Assembly (NCBI GenBank): GCA_026874595.1
Contig: CM049310.1
Location: forward strand, 55,059,058 to 55,123,057
DNA from: Sipunculus nudus
Lineage: Eukaryota; Annelida; Sipuncula; Golfingiida; Sipunculidae
DNA: 64,000 nucleotides
Direction of reading: 5' to 3'
The translations under genes were made by a program, and so were the position numbers. Below, piece by piece: positions 1 to 12,384 of the stretch. Position 1 is the stretch's first letter. Each line of letters starts with the position of its first letter. The notes under the pieces are model-generated. The model was not told the origin of the DNA. It searched no databases and was given only the letters and a program-made list of their open reading frames with translations.

Positions 1-1723
1 TCATTTGTGTAAGCTTGAGTGCTCTTTTGGAACTGTATAGAAACACATCTTGCATGAGTGAATATGAGTAATTGCCTAACACACAATAAGTAATTTGCTT
101 TGACTCGCATGAACTATACAGCCTGACTGATCTGATTCTTCAGATGTTTTTCCAGTCCTTTATTTAAGCCTCTCTTTTGTATGGTAAAAAAATTCTGAAT
201 AAACTGTGTTTATGTATAGAAAAGAAAAAGGCAAAACACAGACAATAGTTAATCCCCACTCACACATTCATGGTTTATAGGCAGAGTAAACCACTGTGCA
301 TGGTATGGGGGCATCCAGCCGTATCCTTGACAGTGTTTGTCAGACTGTACTGATCCCAGATGAGTCGTCATGATCTGTAGGTTGCTATGGAAGTTTAAAA
401 CAGCTTAAAGGGACCTATTCACATACCAGGTTGGTTGAATATAGATGGTATATAGTGTTTTCTCCTTAAAATATTTTGGTATCTACCAATATTTCCTTCT
501 TAAATTGTTTGCTTACTCCTGAACAAAGTCTAAATTTGTTTAAAAAAACTTGCATGGAGTGCGATCAGTGGCACAATATTAAAAACATGACATATACGTC
601 ACCTGTTGACCATACAGGTTTCAAGCTTCCAACCTGTGTTTCAACTTTCATATGCTTTTCTTCTGCCACTTTTCGTCTCCTTGTTTGGGAGCAGTGGCAT
701 ATACGCAAGATTGGACCTCTGGTCACGCAATCTTGTTATATGGTAAACAGACATGTGGACTGTGTTAAATCACACACAGAACCATAACAAAGTACAGAAC
801 AGGTGAATTGGAGATAGTAAGCCGAGATGGTCTGCCTAAAATCAGTGCACATATTATTACAAATAATTATGTACCTTTGAAACTTCCATTTGTCACTATG
901 GACCTGCAAGAGCTGATTTATATCAATTATCTAGGGGACACCGTGAAGAGTACCGTGAATGTGTGGCTGGGCCTTCAAAAGGAGAAATTTCAGCAGTGTA
1001 AATTTGGCATTTATTAAGCTTAACACTTCCATGTAGAATTGCATTTCATCCTGTTTAGTGCTATTTATGTTTATAAAACCATTAACTAGGAGTGTTTAAT
1101 CATGTTGATATTCATAGTATTTTGATAGTGATTTGTAATGTACAGAAAGCATTTTGAGTGAAAGATTAGAAAAGAATAAAGTAGTGCAACAAAAGGTCAT
1201 AAAACTATTATATTTTTGTTCTTAACATTTTAATTTCAGTAATAAAGTCCAATCTGTGCTGTAACCGAAATGAGTAAACATGATAAAGATTAAAAAAGTG
1301 TCTGCCAAATACATGAAAGTATTTCAAATAGAATTTCTTGGAATTCTGAATAAGCTACAATCAATACCGTTGCCATTCGTACTACATTTTTATCATTTTC
1401 AACATAATAGTGCTCAGAGATGGTGCAAATTAATGTGTAGTTTATTGCTTTTTTTATGAAAATTTCCCAGAATCTGAACAGTCACTGTAAAATATGGATA
1501 TTATAATACTGGTCATGGTTGGATGATACAATGATGTTATTTATCACAGGGTTTCCAATATTGTTAAAAAGTCATGATTTTTTTCTAATTTAAACTTTCA
1601 GTATTTAAAAAGTCATTTTTTCTCATTCAAAGAGTCATGAAAAAGTCATGAAATTGAAGAATGTCTAAAATTTCTTATTCTATCTCTAACCAATGACAAG
1701 GATATTTGCCCTAGTTAATTAAA
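1..1723. other. No gene recognised; left flank or first intron of DPM2
   Basis: No exon of a known family was found here. The stretch is AT-rich with short chance reading frames. The DPM2 exon at 3410 needs an upstream exon carrying at least the start codon. That exon lies either here, unrecognisable because it may code only one or a few residues, or to the left of the window. The last roughly 120 bases (about 1600-1720) are related to sequence at about 2940-3120, part of a local duplication described separately. Confidence 0.5.
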
Positions 1724-2855
1724 ACAAGGGACCCATGGGTCACTGTGCTCATCTGAAGTTGATCTTGAAGATAAAAATCTAAAATAATATCAAATGGAGA
1801 TAAAGTGTAAGAGGAAGAGGTAATAAAAGCCATGGTTGGTTTATATGATTGGTTTGTATTGATGAGCAAGAAATTGTTGCAAATAGTATTTTGTGACCTG
1901 ACCATGTGTTTCCTAATGTTGAAACTGAAGCGTGTGAGCAGTTTGTGAACAAATGATCTGTACTGTTACCATGATCATTAGTTGGCTTTTTGATTAACTG
2001 TTGACATTTCAGTAGTTTACATATTTGTTCAAGAGAATCTATTTTTTTGTATAATATATATTATTAAATATATATGTATATTTTTAATGAAATGTATACA
2101 GTTGAAATATAACTAATTAACAACATAAAACAGGGCAAACAAAGCCTGATCTCAAATTCTGCTGAGGCAGGAAAATAATGAACAAATGTTTCTATTAAAT
2201 CCTCTTATTTTTATCACATCAATTTTTTTAATTTAAGTTTATATTTCTATACATTTCCAGTATAACATATATATCTGAATATAAAAGTTGATTAATAATT
2301 CTCAATTGCATCATCATAAATCTCAATCTTGTCAGATAACACCACATCATGCATACAAATGTTTATTTATTTTTTACCACAAAAATATATCTTTTAAATC
2401 TGCAAAACAATAAATATCTAAAAATAACACTTGATTTAGATTACACAATTTTTAATTGTGTCTTTATTTATCCATAATGTGCTTCATATTTTATAAATTA
2501 AAGCATACTGATGGGTTCATTTATATTTGTTAAAATCATTTAAAAGAAAATTGATTTGTTTAAAAATGCTACATTACACAACATTGCATCTTCTGGATTA
2601 CACCTTGAATTTCTTTTTCAAGGAAACTTTTTGCATATTGGAGTGGAAACAGCATTACAATTAAGGAGATACAGTGAAAACAGTAACAATTACTGCATAA
2701 CACTTGGTGGGTTGGGTTTGCAGGGGGGGGGGGGGGGTGATATGAGAATAAATGTACACCTGTCACAGCAGGGGATCTCCCCCAGTGACTGTAACAAATC
2801 AGAACAATGGACCACGACTATAGCTCAGATGACTTATAGTCAGCTAAGCTAAAAA
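1724..2855 (+). mobile_element. Helentron/pearl-like non-autonomous element, copy 1
   Basis: The left end carries the block ACAAGGGACCCATGGGTCAC followed by a degenerate GCTCAGCTGA (here GCTCATCTGA). The right end carries ACAATGGACCACGACTATAG, then the TAGCTCAG...CAGCTAAGCTAAAAA block. The same pair of ends brackets four other segments in this window. The GCTCAGCTGA of the left end is the reverse complement of the TCAGCTGAGC of the right end, giving sub-terminal inverted repeats and a potential 3' hairpin. No coding capacity was seen. Assignment to helentron/pearl-type elements rests on this structure and is inference. Confidence 0.6.
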
Positions 2856-2865
2856 CATTCAACTA

Positions 2866-3409
2866 AATGCAGTGACTTCTGCATAATAAATCGTCTGTTT
2901 CATAAGTTAAAGTTTCCTACCAAGCTTCGGGGGGAAAAGGTCATGAATATGTGTTAATGTTCATGAAAAAGTCATGAAAACGATCTGCTTAAGGTGTGGG
3001 AAATCTTTATCTTTCATGTTTTGTCTCTGCACAATACATGCCAATGTTATGAGTTGTGTTAATTTTCCAAAATTTCTTATTCTTTCTCTAACCAATGACA
3101 TGGATATTTTCCACAGTAAATTAAAAAAAAGATTTAAAAAAATACAGTGACTTCTGTCTCACCATATAGCACCCATTTTCCTTCCTCCCTTGGGCATTTT
3201 TCATGTGGGGGTCACAGTTCTTAGCCTTAAGGGATAATAAATTGCCTGTTTCAAATGTTTAAGTTTCCTACCAAAACTGTGGAGGTCATGAATTTGTGTT
3301 AACATTCATGAAAAAGTCATGAAAAAATGATTGCTGGAAGTGTTGGAACCTGTATCTTTCATGTTTTGTCACTGCACAGTACATGCTGATGTTATGAGTT
3401 GTGTTACAG
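2866..3409 (+). repeat. Tandem duplication of the intron upstream of the DPM2 exon
   Basis: About 2866-3061 and 3147-3405 are two diverged copies of the same sequence. Both contain CAGTGACTTCTG, GTTTCCTACCAA, CATGAAAAAGTCATGAAAA, CTTTCATGTTTTGTC and GTTATGAGTTGTGTTA. The second copy continues into the working splice acceptor (TTACAG at 3409). The first has TTAATT in its place. The second copy has an extra block of about 70 bases near 3160-3232. Confidence 0.75.
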
Positions 3410-6333
3410 GCGACTGGATCTGATCAGATGGTGGGTTACAGCATGATGACGCTGGCTGCTGCAGTCTTTGGCTACTACACTATCTGGGTTGTTTTACTGG
3501 TAAGCTTTGGTTATTAAAATAAAATACAAATTTTCTTATCTTTATTTTTTCATAAATTCAAAACTCTGTCATAATGAGCAAACGAAACAGCTTTATTATG
3601 TCACAAAAAAGCTTAGTTACATAAAAATTAGTGTGGTACGACACCACTAGGTGTCAAACACGAATGGTAGGATTGCTCATATGACTACACTTGTTCATAT
3701 ACATGTATATCAGGTATAGTGGCATTTTGTCATGGTATGTTTTGTGACATTTTAGACAGGTATTTTGATGTTTGCCTTTTACTAATGTATATTGTCTGTT
3801 TTGATATAATACACAAGTGCATCCTGTGACATTTTGTCTAGGCGCACTGTCTTTTATCATTTTACCCAAGTATGTTATACTCTGTGACATTTTGTCCAAA
3901 TATGTTGTGCTCTGTGTAATTTTTGTTAAGGTTGTTATGCCAACAGTCCAGTGACATCTGTCCAAGTATGTTATGTCCAGTAACATTTTTCCAAGTACAC
4001 TGTGCCCTATGACATTTTGTTCAGATCTTTAAGCCCTATATCACTTTGTCCAAGTGTGTTATATCCTATGTCTTTTTGTCCATATAGATTGTCGTCTCAT
4101 TTTGCCACATTGTAATTTTGTCAAAGTACATAATGATGAAAGTGCTGTCATATTTGTCCAGGCAAACTATGCCCCACGTCATTTTGTCCAATAAGTTATG
4201 TCCTGTCACATTCAGACAAGATACACCAGGCCATGTCATTTTGTGTTACATTTTTTCTGGACACAAAATGTTGTTTCATTTTGTCCAATAAGTAAAGTTA
4301 TATCCTGTGACATTCGGACAAGATACACCAGGCCATGTCATTTTGCCCAAGTACGTATATCCTGTTACATTTGTTCCAGACACAATATGTTGTGTGTCAT
4401 TTCCTGTATATTACGGTATGTTTTATTCACTATGGACTATGCATTTTTGTTTACATATGCTGTGCCCTGTGTCATTTTGTCTGGCTATATTATGTTTAGT
4501 GATATTTTGCTTAGGTACATTATTGTCCTGTGATATTTGTATCAGGTAGGTACATGGTCTTTTGACATTTCATGCAGTATGCTGTGTCTTTTTAAGGTTA
4601 GGTATCTGTGTACTAAGTGGCTTTGTATAGGGCCATTATCAAGGTATATTTAGTGTCACATTTCCCAGGTTCCTGCCAAGGCTTAATGGTTGTGAAAACT
4701 TTTGTGTTTCATATGATATGTATTTTCTTTCAGTTTGTGTTATGGTTAGATCAGCCATAAAAATTTATATATATATTTTGCTGTTTTTCAGCCATTCATT
4801 GAACCTGACCATCTGATCCATGCCTACTTTCTACCAAGGGCTTATGCACTTGTCCTCCCTATCGTAGCTGGTCTCATGGTTCTTACAGGACTGGGTAAGA
4901 AAGCACAAAATATAATACACGTAGCACCTTCAAAACGATGCCTCAAAAGGCAGGGCAGTCTTAAATCACAGCATATAACAGGGCCTCAAACTCAGGGGAT
5001 CATCAGCTGAAAAATTGAAAACTCCAAGAAAGGACATTTTCAAGTCAAAATTACCTTTTTGTTCAGGACTATTAGTGGTGCTGTTTTAATGATAGAAATG
5101 TGACATATAAAGTACTGTCATCAACCTTAGAAGAAAGGTCAGTCATTGATTAATTAACAAGTACACTTTTCAGACAGTGGTCCGGCTACTTTCAGTATAT
5201 AACTCTACCACTGCTTTCAGAAGCAGGATTTGCTGTGTATTATCACCAGGGAATTGGCACAGGGCCGAGCATGGGTGTTGCTGGTTTGACTAGATTAAAG
5301 CCTATAATATTATACACTTATTGGACAAACATAGAAAGCAGTGGTTAAATGGAATGAGTTATTAAATGGACGTAACATGACCAATGTGTAAAGAGTGTAA
5401 TCAAGAACTTGCTAGAATATTTTATTAAATTCTTAGTAATTAGAATTGTGAAGTTTATTTTTCTTGGGGTGGGGATCCTAATTTGGCCAAATTCACCCCC
5501 CCCCCTTTTTTTGGAGTGTTATTCCACACAATCTCTCCAAAAATGCCTATGGTCTCCCTCAGTGCTCTCTATTTCAGCTTGAATTCTTGCTATTCTATAT
5601 AATTTTGATATAGATATTGATTGAATATTTGCTATTCTATACAAGTTTGAGACAGACATTTATTGAATTACTGATATCCCATATAAGTGTGAGATATATA
5701 TTAATTGAATTATTGCTATTCTGTATAAGTTTGAGATAGACATTTATTGCATTCTTGCTATTCCATATAAGTTTGAGATAGATATTTATTGAATTCTTGC
5801 TATTCCATATAAGTTTGAGATAGATGTATTGAATTCTTGCTGTTCTCTTTAAGTTTGAGACACATGTTTATTGAATTCTTGCTGATCTATTTAAGTTGGT
5901 ACAGATGTTAATTGAATTCTTGCTGCTTTTATTTGAGATAGATATTTATTGAATTCTTCTGTTCTATTTAAGATTAAGATAGATATTTATTTAATTCTGG
6001 CTATACTATACGAGTTTGTTATAAATATTTGTTGAAATCTTGCTATTCCATATAATTTTGAGATAGATATTGATTAAATTTTTGCTATTTGATAATAATT
6101 TGAGATAGATATTTATTAAATTCATGTTGTTCTATATAAGTTTGAGATAGACATTTATTGAATTATTGCTGCTTCTATTTTAGTTTAAGATAGATGTTTA
6201 TTGAATTAATGCAACTTCTATTTAAGTTCAATGTTTATTGAAATCTTGCTTCAAAGTTATTTGTTTCATCATTGTAGGAATGTTCATCGGGATGGTCCTG
6301 ATGGCTGGCAAACAGAAGAAAAAGACCAGTTGA
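3410..6333 (+). CDS. DPM2: Dolichol-phosphate mannosyltransferase subunit 2 (first codons missing)
   Basis: DPM2 is the small ER-membrane regulatory subunit that stabilises the DPM1-DPM3 dolichol-phosphate-mannose synthase, supplying mannose for N-glycans, GPI anchors and O-/C-mannosylation. Exons are 3410-3499 (phase 0 in), 4792-4894 and 6278-6333 (stop TGA), all with GT-AG junctions. They encode 82 residues; with an initiator Met on a missing exon the total would be 83, close to the roughly 84 of vertebrate DPM2. Family landmarks are present: the TGSDQMVGY start, a first membrane segment ending TIWVVLLPFI, the loop HAYFLPRAYA, and a second membrane segment through GLMVLTGLGMFIGMVLM. The C-terminus KKKTS fits a KKXX dilysine ER-retrieval signal. 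The initiating exon was not located. Confidence 0.93.
3700..4580 (+). repeat. Degenerate minisatellite in DPM2 intron
   Basis: A loosely repeated unit of about 30-35 bases built on GTGACATTTTGTCCAAGTA and variants of TGTTATGTCC fills most of the intron between the first two visible DPM2 exons. Copies are diverged and vary in length. It accounts for two chance open frames at about 4198-4549. No function is evident. Confidence 0.75.
5570..6245 (+). repeat. Minisatellite of about 43 bases in DPM2 last intron
   Basis: About 15 copies of a unit containing TTGAATTCTTGCTATTC, CATATAAGTTTGAGATAGA and TATTTAT. Copies differ by substitutions and small deletions. The array stops about 30 bases before the acceptor of the last DPM2 exon, and its final degenerate copy (TTTATTGAAATCTTGCTTC) lies within the branch-point region of that intron. 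Confidence 0.85.
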
Positions 6334-6344
6334 TCTGTATAAAA

Positions 6345-6350
6345 AATAAA
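6345..6350 (+). terminator. Candidate DPM2 polyadenylation signals
   Basis: AATAAA occurs 11 bases after the DPM2 stop codon, followed by a GT-rich stretch at about 6376-6395. A second AATAAA at 6582-6587 would give a 3' UTR of about 250 bases and is the more ordinary choice. Which is used cannot be told from sequence. Confidence 0.45.
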
Positions 6351-6587
6351 ATATATTTTGTACATATTCCTCAGGTGTCTTGTGTATTTTGTGGAAGAAA
6401 AACGATTTGATGCAGAATGCTATATCCAGTGTTAATTGGTTTGATATAAGTGTGTTTGTATGTTTGCGCATGAATAATTTCAAGTTATAATGACTGGTGT
6501 ACTTCCGGATGTTGAATTCTTGTAAGACAAAACTTAAATTAGACTTGATGTATCACTTTATATTACTGTGTACATGAATGTAATAAA

Positions 6588-9500
6588 TCCACAACTGTTC
6601 AGCTGTATTTCAGTAAATTAATTTTCATATTTGTTCAGTTTTGAAAATTTTAGATGTAATTTAAAATTATTGTAAGGTTTGTATATACACTCCATTGAAA
6701 TGCTGCCCTTCTGATTCATACACAGATACCATAACATTATCTGATACACACAACATCACACTCTCAAAAACACTGATAACATAAAAAAAGACCACTGATA
6801 AAGGATAAATGGTATGTATTATATACAGCAATAAGCATTGGGATTACATTTTGTGACCAGTCCTTATCCCTGTGTTAAACATGTATCACATGCATTCAAT
6901 CTATAAAGCTTGAAAATTACCAAGCACATTCTAATCAAGCCTAACACCTTAGGACAACATTCTGTGTTTGTCGACAAGGGATGGATCTTATCTCTGTGCA
7001 AACTTACTTTGCTTTCTGCATAACACATATGACTAGTGGTAGAATTTGGTGATATAAATGGAAAGATTTTTTTGTAAAAAGGTTTATATGACAGTAATAC
7101 CAGAATGTACTGTATGCCTTGTGTTTGAGAGAAACCCGATGACACAGTTACAAAGTTAATGACTGTATGGTTTAAAACAACACTGTAAATTTACTAAGCA
7201 TAAACAGTTCCTTATAATGTTTATTCATACAAACAAAATTTCTGTTATTTTAGAATATACATATCATGAACACCCTGTTAAGCATTTAGACCAAAAAAAA
7301 AAATTATTGGTCTACGGATTTTTTTTTGTTTTTGTTGACCATTTTTTTTATTTACAAATGAAGACTTGTACATGGTTATGTTGCACATTTGTGCTATGGC
7401 ATAGTTCCCATTTAAGATTTCTTGAAAGTATGGAAAATGTTCTTTATTTTGTGTTGATCATTTGGTGTTTTACAGCATTTCAAGAATGGAACCAATTTTT
7501 TTTGTATTTTCAAGGAAAACTGGAAAATTCCACATATTGTATCTTTATCAGTAAAGAAAAAAAAAGAAATTGCCTGCTTACAGGTGCACCAAATTTTTTG
7601 TCCACAGAACAAAACATTATTTTGTGTAGCCTTGTCAAAAATAGTCGAGTACTTTTCTTGATACACTGATTTTTCATGAAAATTTGGGGAAAAATCCATC
7701 AATATCTAATGTGTAGTTAAATGCAATACAAGTATATTGCCTATAATGATAGATGTTCTCTCTTTTTTCTGTACCACACCATACTGCATTGCTTTGGAGT
7801 AATACTGTAAATTGATCACTCTAAAACTTCGACATGCCCACAAATGCTGCCAGTGGTATCAAATTAAAGTGTAAAATAGGCAGTGGGTAAATAAATACTT
7901 GTAAGAGATCAAACTCTAACCAATCATGCTTTATTAGAATATATAATCGTTATTTTTCTACTTGTCCTAATTTTCATAATATTTTAAAAGGTTCGTAGTT
8001 TAATTAAAATGAATATACCTGCTGAAAATAACAGCACTGTAATTATGGTGTAGAATTAATACATTATTTACAGGATTTTACCACCTTTAATTGTATGCTT
8101 CATGAATGATACAGACAGTTGTCATCAGTGAGTCATCTATATGGGACATGGATTCTGCAATAATAGTGAGGCAGGCATGGTTAAGGTAAATGGATGAGGT
8201 GTCAGAAATTAATCATCTCTGGCAATGCTTTCTTCTCCCACAATAAGCAGTTTTCAATCTAATTTAAATATATGTTCTCTGATGAAAATGATTAGTGAAA
8301 ATACCAGTAATTTGGTTCAGTTTTGGATTTAGGATAAACATTTATTTTGGATAGATCATGTTCTTACATTTGACACACTACTGCATATATAATGATAGAA
8401 TTCAATTATTTCCTCTTCCCACTTAATATCCTGAGGTATATATCTTTATTATGATTCAATGACACACTGTATATTTGGTGTATTATTTGGTGATTTATGG
8501 TGTTGTAAAATAGCAGTACAATATCACAACTTCATACTCGTCATCAAATCTGCAGTAAATTTAACTATGCAGTTCATATTATGCATTATTAATCTGACAA
8601 ATATAAATATTTGATTTACTGTGACTGTAGTTAATTATATGCAGAATCCATCAATCAACTTTAAATTTTTTAAATTTATCAAAGACATGCATGCATAGAA
8701 ATGACGGACATCACTATCACAGGTAACGGGCGAAACCTTTATGTCATCATATTTTGACAATTGTTTCCTTGTGAAAACACATCCCGCCCCCACCAGCTCT
8801 TAAGTCCAATATAATAAATGACCTGACTAAAGACCTAGTATGAAGATTTAAAATCCTGGCTTGAAAGCACCTACATTCACATTTATTTTTTATGTTTATA
8901 CAAAATTTATAAGAGGAAATTTGGACAATACATAATTGGAAAGAATTTTATGAGTATTTCATGACATATTGCCAAAGCAGTAGCCCAAGAACCCCACCTT
9001 TGAATCAATAATAAACTGAAAGATTAGGTGCAAAGACAGAAATGTTTCTGCAGTTAGCCAGATGAATGGTTGAGCAAAAACCATTGGCGTCAAATACTGA
9101 AAATGATTGCATGGGAAGGGAAAAAGCAACCTTAAATACAACTGTACAGGAATTTCAGTATGATGTAAATCTTTGCTTATTTCAGCAAGAGTGCAATAAT
9201 CTGTATCCACTAGATACAGCTTTTTTTCTCTTCATTATATATTTTTTCAATGGGCAAACAATATATGAGAAGCCCAGAAACATTTGTAAGCTGTGCAAGT
9301 GTTGCTGAAATTAAGTCCTTTCTTCCTCGGTCAAGATATGATATAGAGATACTAAATACCCTTTATATACCCATTAAAATGTAACAATTAAAGTTCATCC
9401 TCGACATCAATATATGTTGATCACTCATTTGTATGGGTAAAATCAGGTGAAACCAAAGTTAAACTCATAACAGCCAAATGATGTAAGCTAGTAAATTAAT

Positions 9501-9807
9501 TGAACCCATGTTACCGGGAAAAAATTGTTGAAGAATTCATTATCCATTCATTACCTGTAACCTGTATTTTACAAATACTGCCTTCTTTCACTTGTTTATA
9601 GGGTTAGGCTGAACCTTCATTGGTTATACCCGAATTCCTAAAAGTGTAAACTTCTGGACATGCATTTAAGGAGCAAACAGAATACTGTATGTGACTGAGA
9701 CATTTATATTTTCCTACATTTTTACAGCTCCTTAAGCTGTGGATCACCAGCAAGCCTATCATGATAAACAATGACATAATCTTTGTGACATCATTATTAT
9801 AACTAGA
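6588..9807. other. Intergenic DNA between DPM2 and zer1 3' ends
   Basis: AT-rich sequence with several A/T homopolymer runs. Reading frames of 80-150 codons occur on both strands at 7217-7702, but they are low-complexity (F, K, Y and I rich), overlap one another on opposite strands and match no family I recognise. No RNA gene or clear transposon end was seen. Confidence 0.5.
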
Positions 9808-11475
9808 ATATGGGTAGTCGACAAGCGACTACTTGTATCCGCCTAAATCAGAGTGGAACGGGTGAAGTGTTGCATATTAGCATGGATGTCTGCAGCCAAA
9901 TTGTGCATGTAGGTTGCGCTACCTACGAAAAAATCCAGAAAGCTCTATACACATGCAAAACTTTGGCCCAATCGGTCAAACGGTTCCCAAGATATGAGCT
10001 TGGATATCTGCTGCATAAACTAGAATGCAGGTGGCGCCACCTGTCATAAAATCAAGAGAGCTGTCGGGGATGTATAAACAAAATTTTAGGCAGATATGTC
10101 AAACCACTGCCGAGATATGAGTGATTTTATCCCATGGCAGACAAACAGATAGGAGCTGTGCAAACATGGCTGCAGGTGGCGCCACCAGTTTTGCATATGA
10201 TAAAGAGCTATGTGAGATTTATACACATGCAAAATTTTTGCCCAATCGGTCAAACAGTTCCCTAGATATGAGCTTGGATGTCTGCAGCGTAAACTTGATT
10301 GTAGGTGGCGCCACCTGTCATAAAATCAGAAAAGCTATCCAGGATGTATAAGCATGCCGAATTTCAGGTGAATTAGTCAAACCACTGCAGAGATATGAGT
10401 GATTTTAACCCAAGGCAGACGAACAGATGGACACTGTGCAAACATGGTTGCAGGTGGCGCCACCATTTTTGGTGTATGTTATAAAGCTCTCCAAGGGCTA
10501 CATTTGTGCAAAAGAATTTTCCTGATCGATCAAACGGTTTCCTAGATATGAGCTTGGATGTCTGCAGCGTAAACTTGATTGTAGGTGGTGCCACCTGTCA
10601 TAAAATCAGAGAAGCTATCCAGGATGTATAAGCGTGCCGAATTTCAGGTGAATTAGTCAAACCACTGCAGAGATATGAGTGATTTTAACCCAAGGCAGAC
10701 GAACAGATGGACACTGTGCAAACATGGTTGCAGGTGGTGCCACCATTTTCAGTGTATGTTATAAAGCTCTCCAAGGGCTACATTTGTGCAAAAAAATTTT
10801 CCTGATCGGTCAAACGGTTCCTGAGTTATGAGCTTGGATGTCTGCAGCTTAAACTTGAATGTAGGTGGCGCCACCTGTCATAAAATCAGAAAAGCTATCC
10901 AGGATGTATACGCATGCCAAATTTCAGGTGAATTAGTCAAGTCACTGCAGAGATATGAGTGATTTTAACCCAAGGCAGACAAACAGATGGACACTGTGCA
11001 AACATGGTTGCAGGTAGCGCCACCATTTTTGGTGTATGTTATAAAGCTCTCCAAGGGCTACATTTGTGCAAAAGAATTTTCCTGATCGGTCAAACGGTTC
11101 CTGAGATATGAGCTTGGATGTCTGCAGCGTAAACGTGAATGTAGGTGGCGCCACCTGTCATAAATCAGAAAAGCTATCCAGGATGTATACGCATGCCCAA
11201 TTTCAGGTGAATTAGTCAAGTCACTGCAGAGATATGAGTGATTTTAACCAAAGGCAGACGAACAGATGGACACTGTGCAAACATGGTTGTAGGTGGCGCC
11301 ACCATTTTTGGTGTATGTTATAAAGCTCTCCAAGGGCTACATTTGTGCAAAAGAATTTTCCTGATCGGTCAAACGGTTCCCAAGATATGAGCTTGGATGT
11401 CTGCAGCGTAAACGTGAATGTAGGTGGCGCCACCTGTCATAAAATCAGAAAAGCTATCCAGGATGTTTATACTTA
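9808..11475 (+). repeat. Satellite array, about 280-bp dimeric unit with GGTGGCGCCACC core
   Basis: Roughly 5-6 units of about 280 bp, each made of two halves of about 130 and 149 bp. Each half carries one copy of (A)GGTGGCGCCACC(T). Core copies lie near 10030, 10175, 10303, 10451, 10583, 10733, 10863, 11013, 11143, 11292 and 11422. Conserved flanks include GATCGGTCAAACGGTTCC, GAGCTTGGATGTCTGCAGC and AACCACTGCAGAGATATGAG. Frames on the minus strand such as those near 10942-11433 arise from unit periodicity and are not genes. A diverged inverted copy lies at about 51960-52890. Confidence 0.9.
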
Positions 11476-12314
11476 AACTGTATGACAAAACAAAACTATG
11501 ACATCACAGTCCATGTGACATCATAATTATACTGTTACACTATCAATATATGAAATGAGCAGACATATGGTGCCACAATAATTAACATATCCAAAACATG
11601 ACATGATCAAACAATTCAACATATAGGCAAGCATGCCAGTAAACAAACCTATATTTAGAAAATTAATAATCAATCATAAACATATATCTAATTTCTTGTA
11701 GACACTGAGCCACACTGGTAACAATAACTTATGTAAACTGTTTCATCAGATCAGTAATTTTAACTAGCTAATATTTTCCCTTTTCAGTCATTCTAAATCA
11801 CTCTCACTCTCTTATGCCAGCTACACCCAGCCTAACATCATAGCTCAACACATTTAATGTGCTAATATTAATTTGTATTAATCCTGTAACAATAACTTGA
11901 TAACTGCAGTACACATCCAGGGTTCTCCACATCCAAATATTATAGAGGTAAAAAGAGTGGGCGAGTGAACCACTAACTTAAATTTGCAACAATTTCAACG
12001 CTCTTTGCATCATTTCATCATTTTTTGCAAGGCAGCAATCTCTTTTGAAAAATTTAGCCAAGTGGGCCGCCTTGCTGTTTGAAGGAATGGAGAACCAAGT
12101 ACTAGATGAAAAGCAGATAATAATCATATCAGAACAACGATAAACATACAACAGAGATGGAATATAGAAGCAAGATTTTCTTGCATATGTAGTTGTGAAC
12201 CTTCATTTTACCCCACTCTTCCTAGCAGCAGCACCCTGTGTGTATTAAGGAAGTAATGAATCCTTTTTCTTTGGAGAAACCTGCCAAAACCTACAAAATA
12301 CCCATCAAAAGGTT
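11476..12314. other. Intergenic, no feature recognised
   Basis: Unique-looking AT-rich sequence between the satellite array and the inferred zer1 3' end. No conserved frame, RNA or transposon terminus was identified. Confidence 0.4.
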
Positions 12315-12320
12315 TTTATT
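12315..12320 (-). terminator. Candidate zer1 polyadenylation signal
   Basis: Minus-strand AATAAA about 0.6 kb after the zer1 stop. It is the first canonical hexamer I noticed downstream. If used, the CTCF-motif minisatellite at 12385-12790 lies inside the 3' UTR. Confidence 0.4.
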
Positions 12321-12384
12321 GAACCTGATCTCTTCAATACCAATTCACACCTAGCAGATATACACCTGACAACTTTGTAAGGAA

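Noticed and set aside
476-1017. Plus-strand frames of 103 and 69 codons as a gene upstream of DPM2
   Set aside because: No recognisable domain, no polyadenylation or splice support, and composition like the flanking intron or intergenic DNA.
7217-7702. Overlapping frames of 150 and 96 codons on opposite strands
   Set aside because: Low-complexity AT-driven translation, mutually overlapping, with no family features and no splice context.
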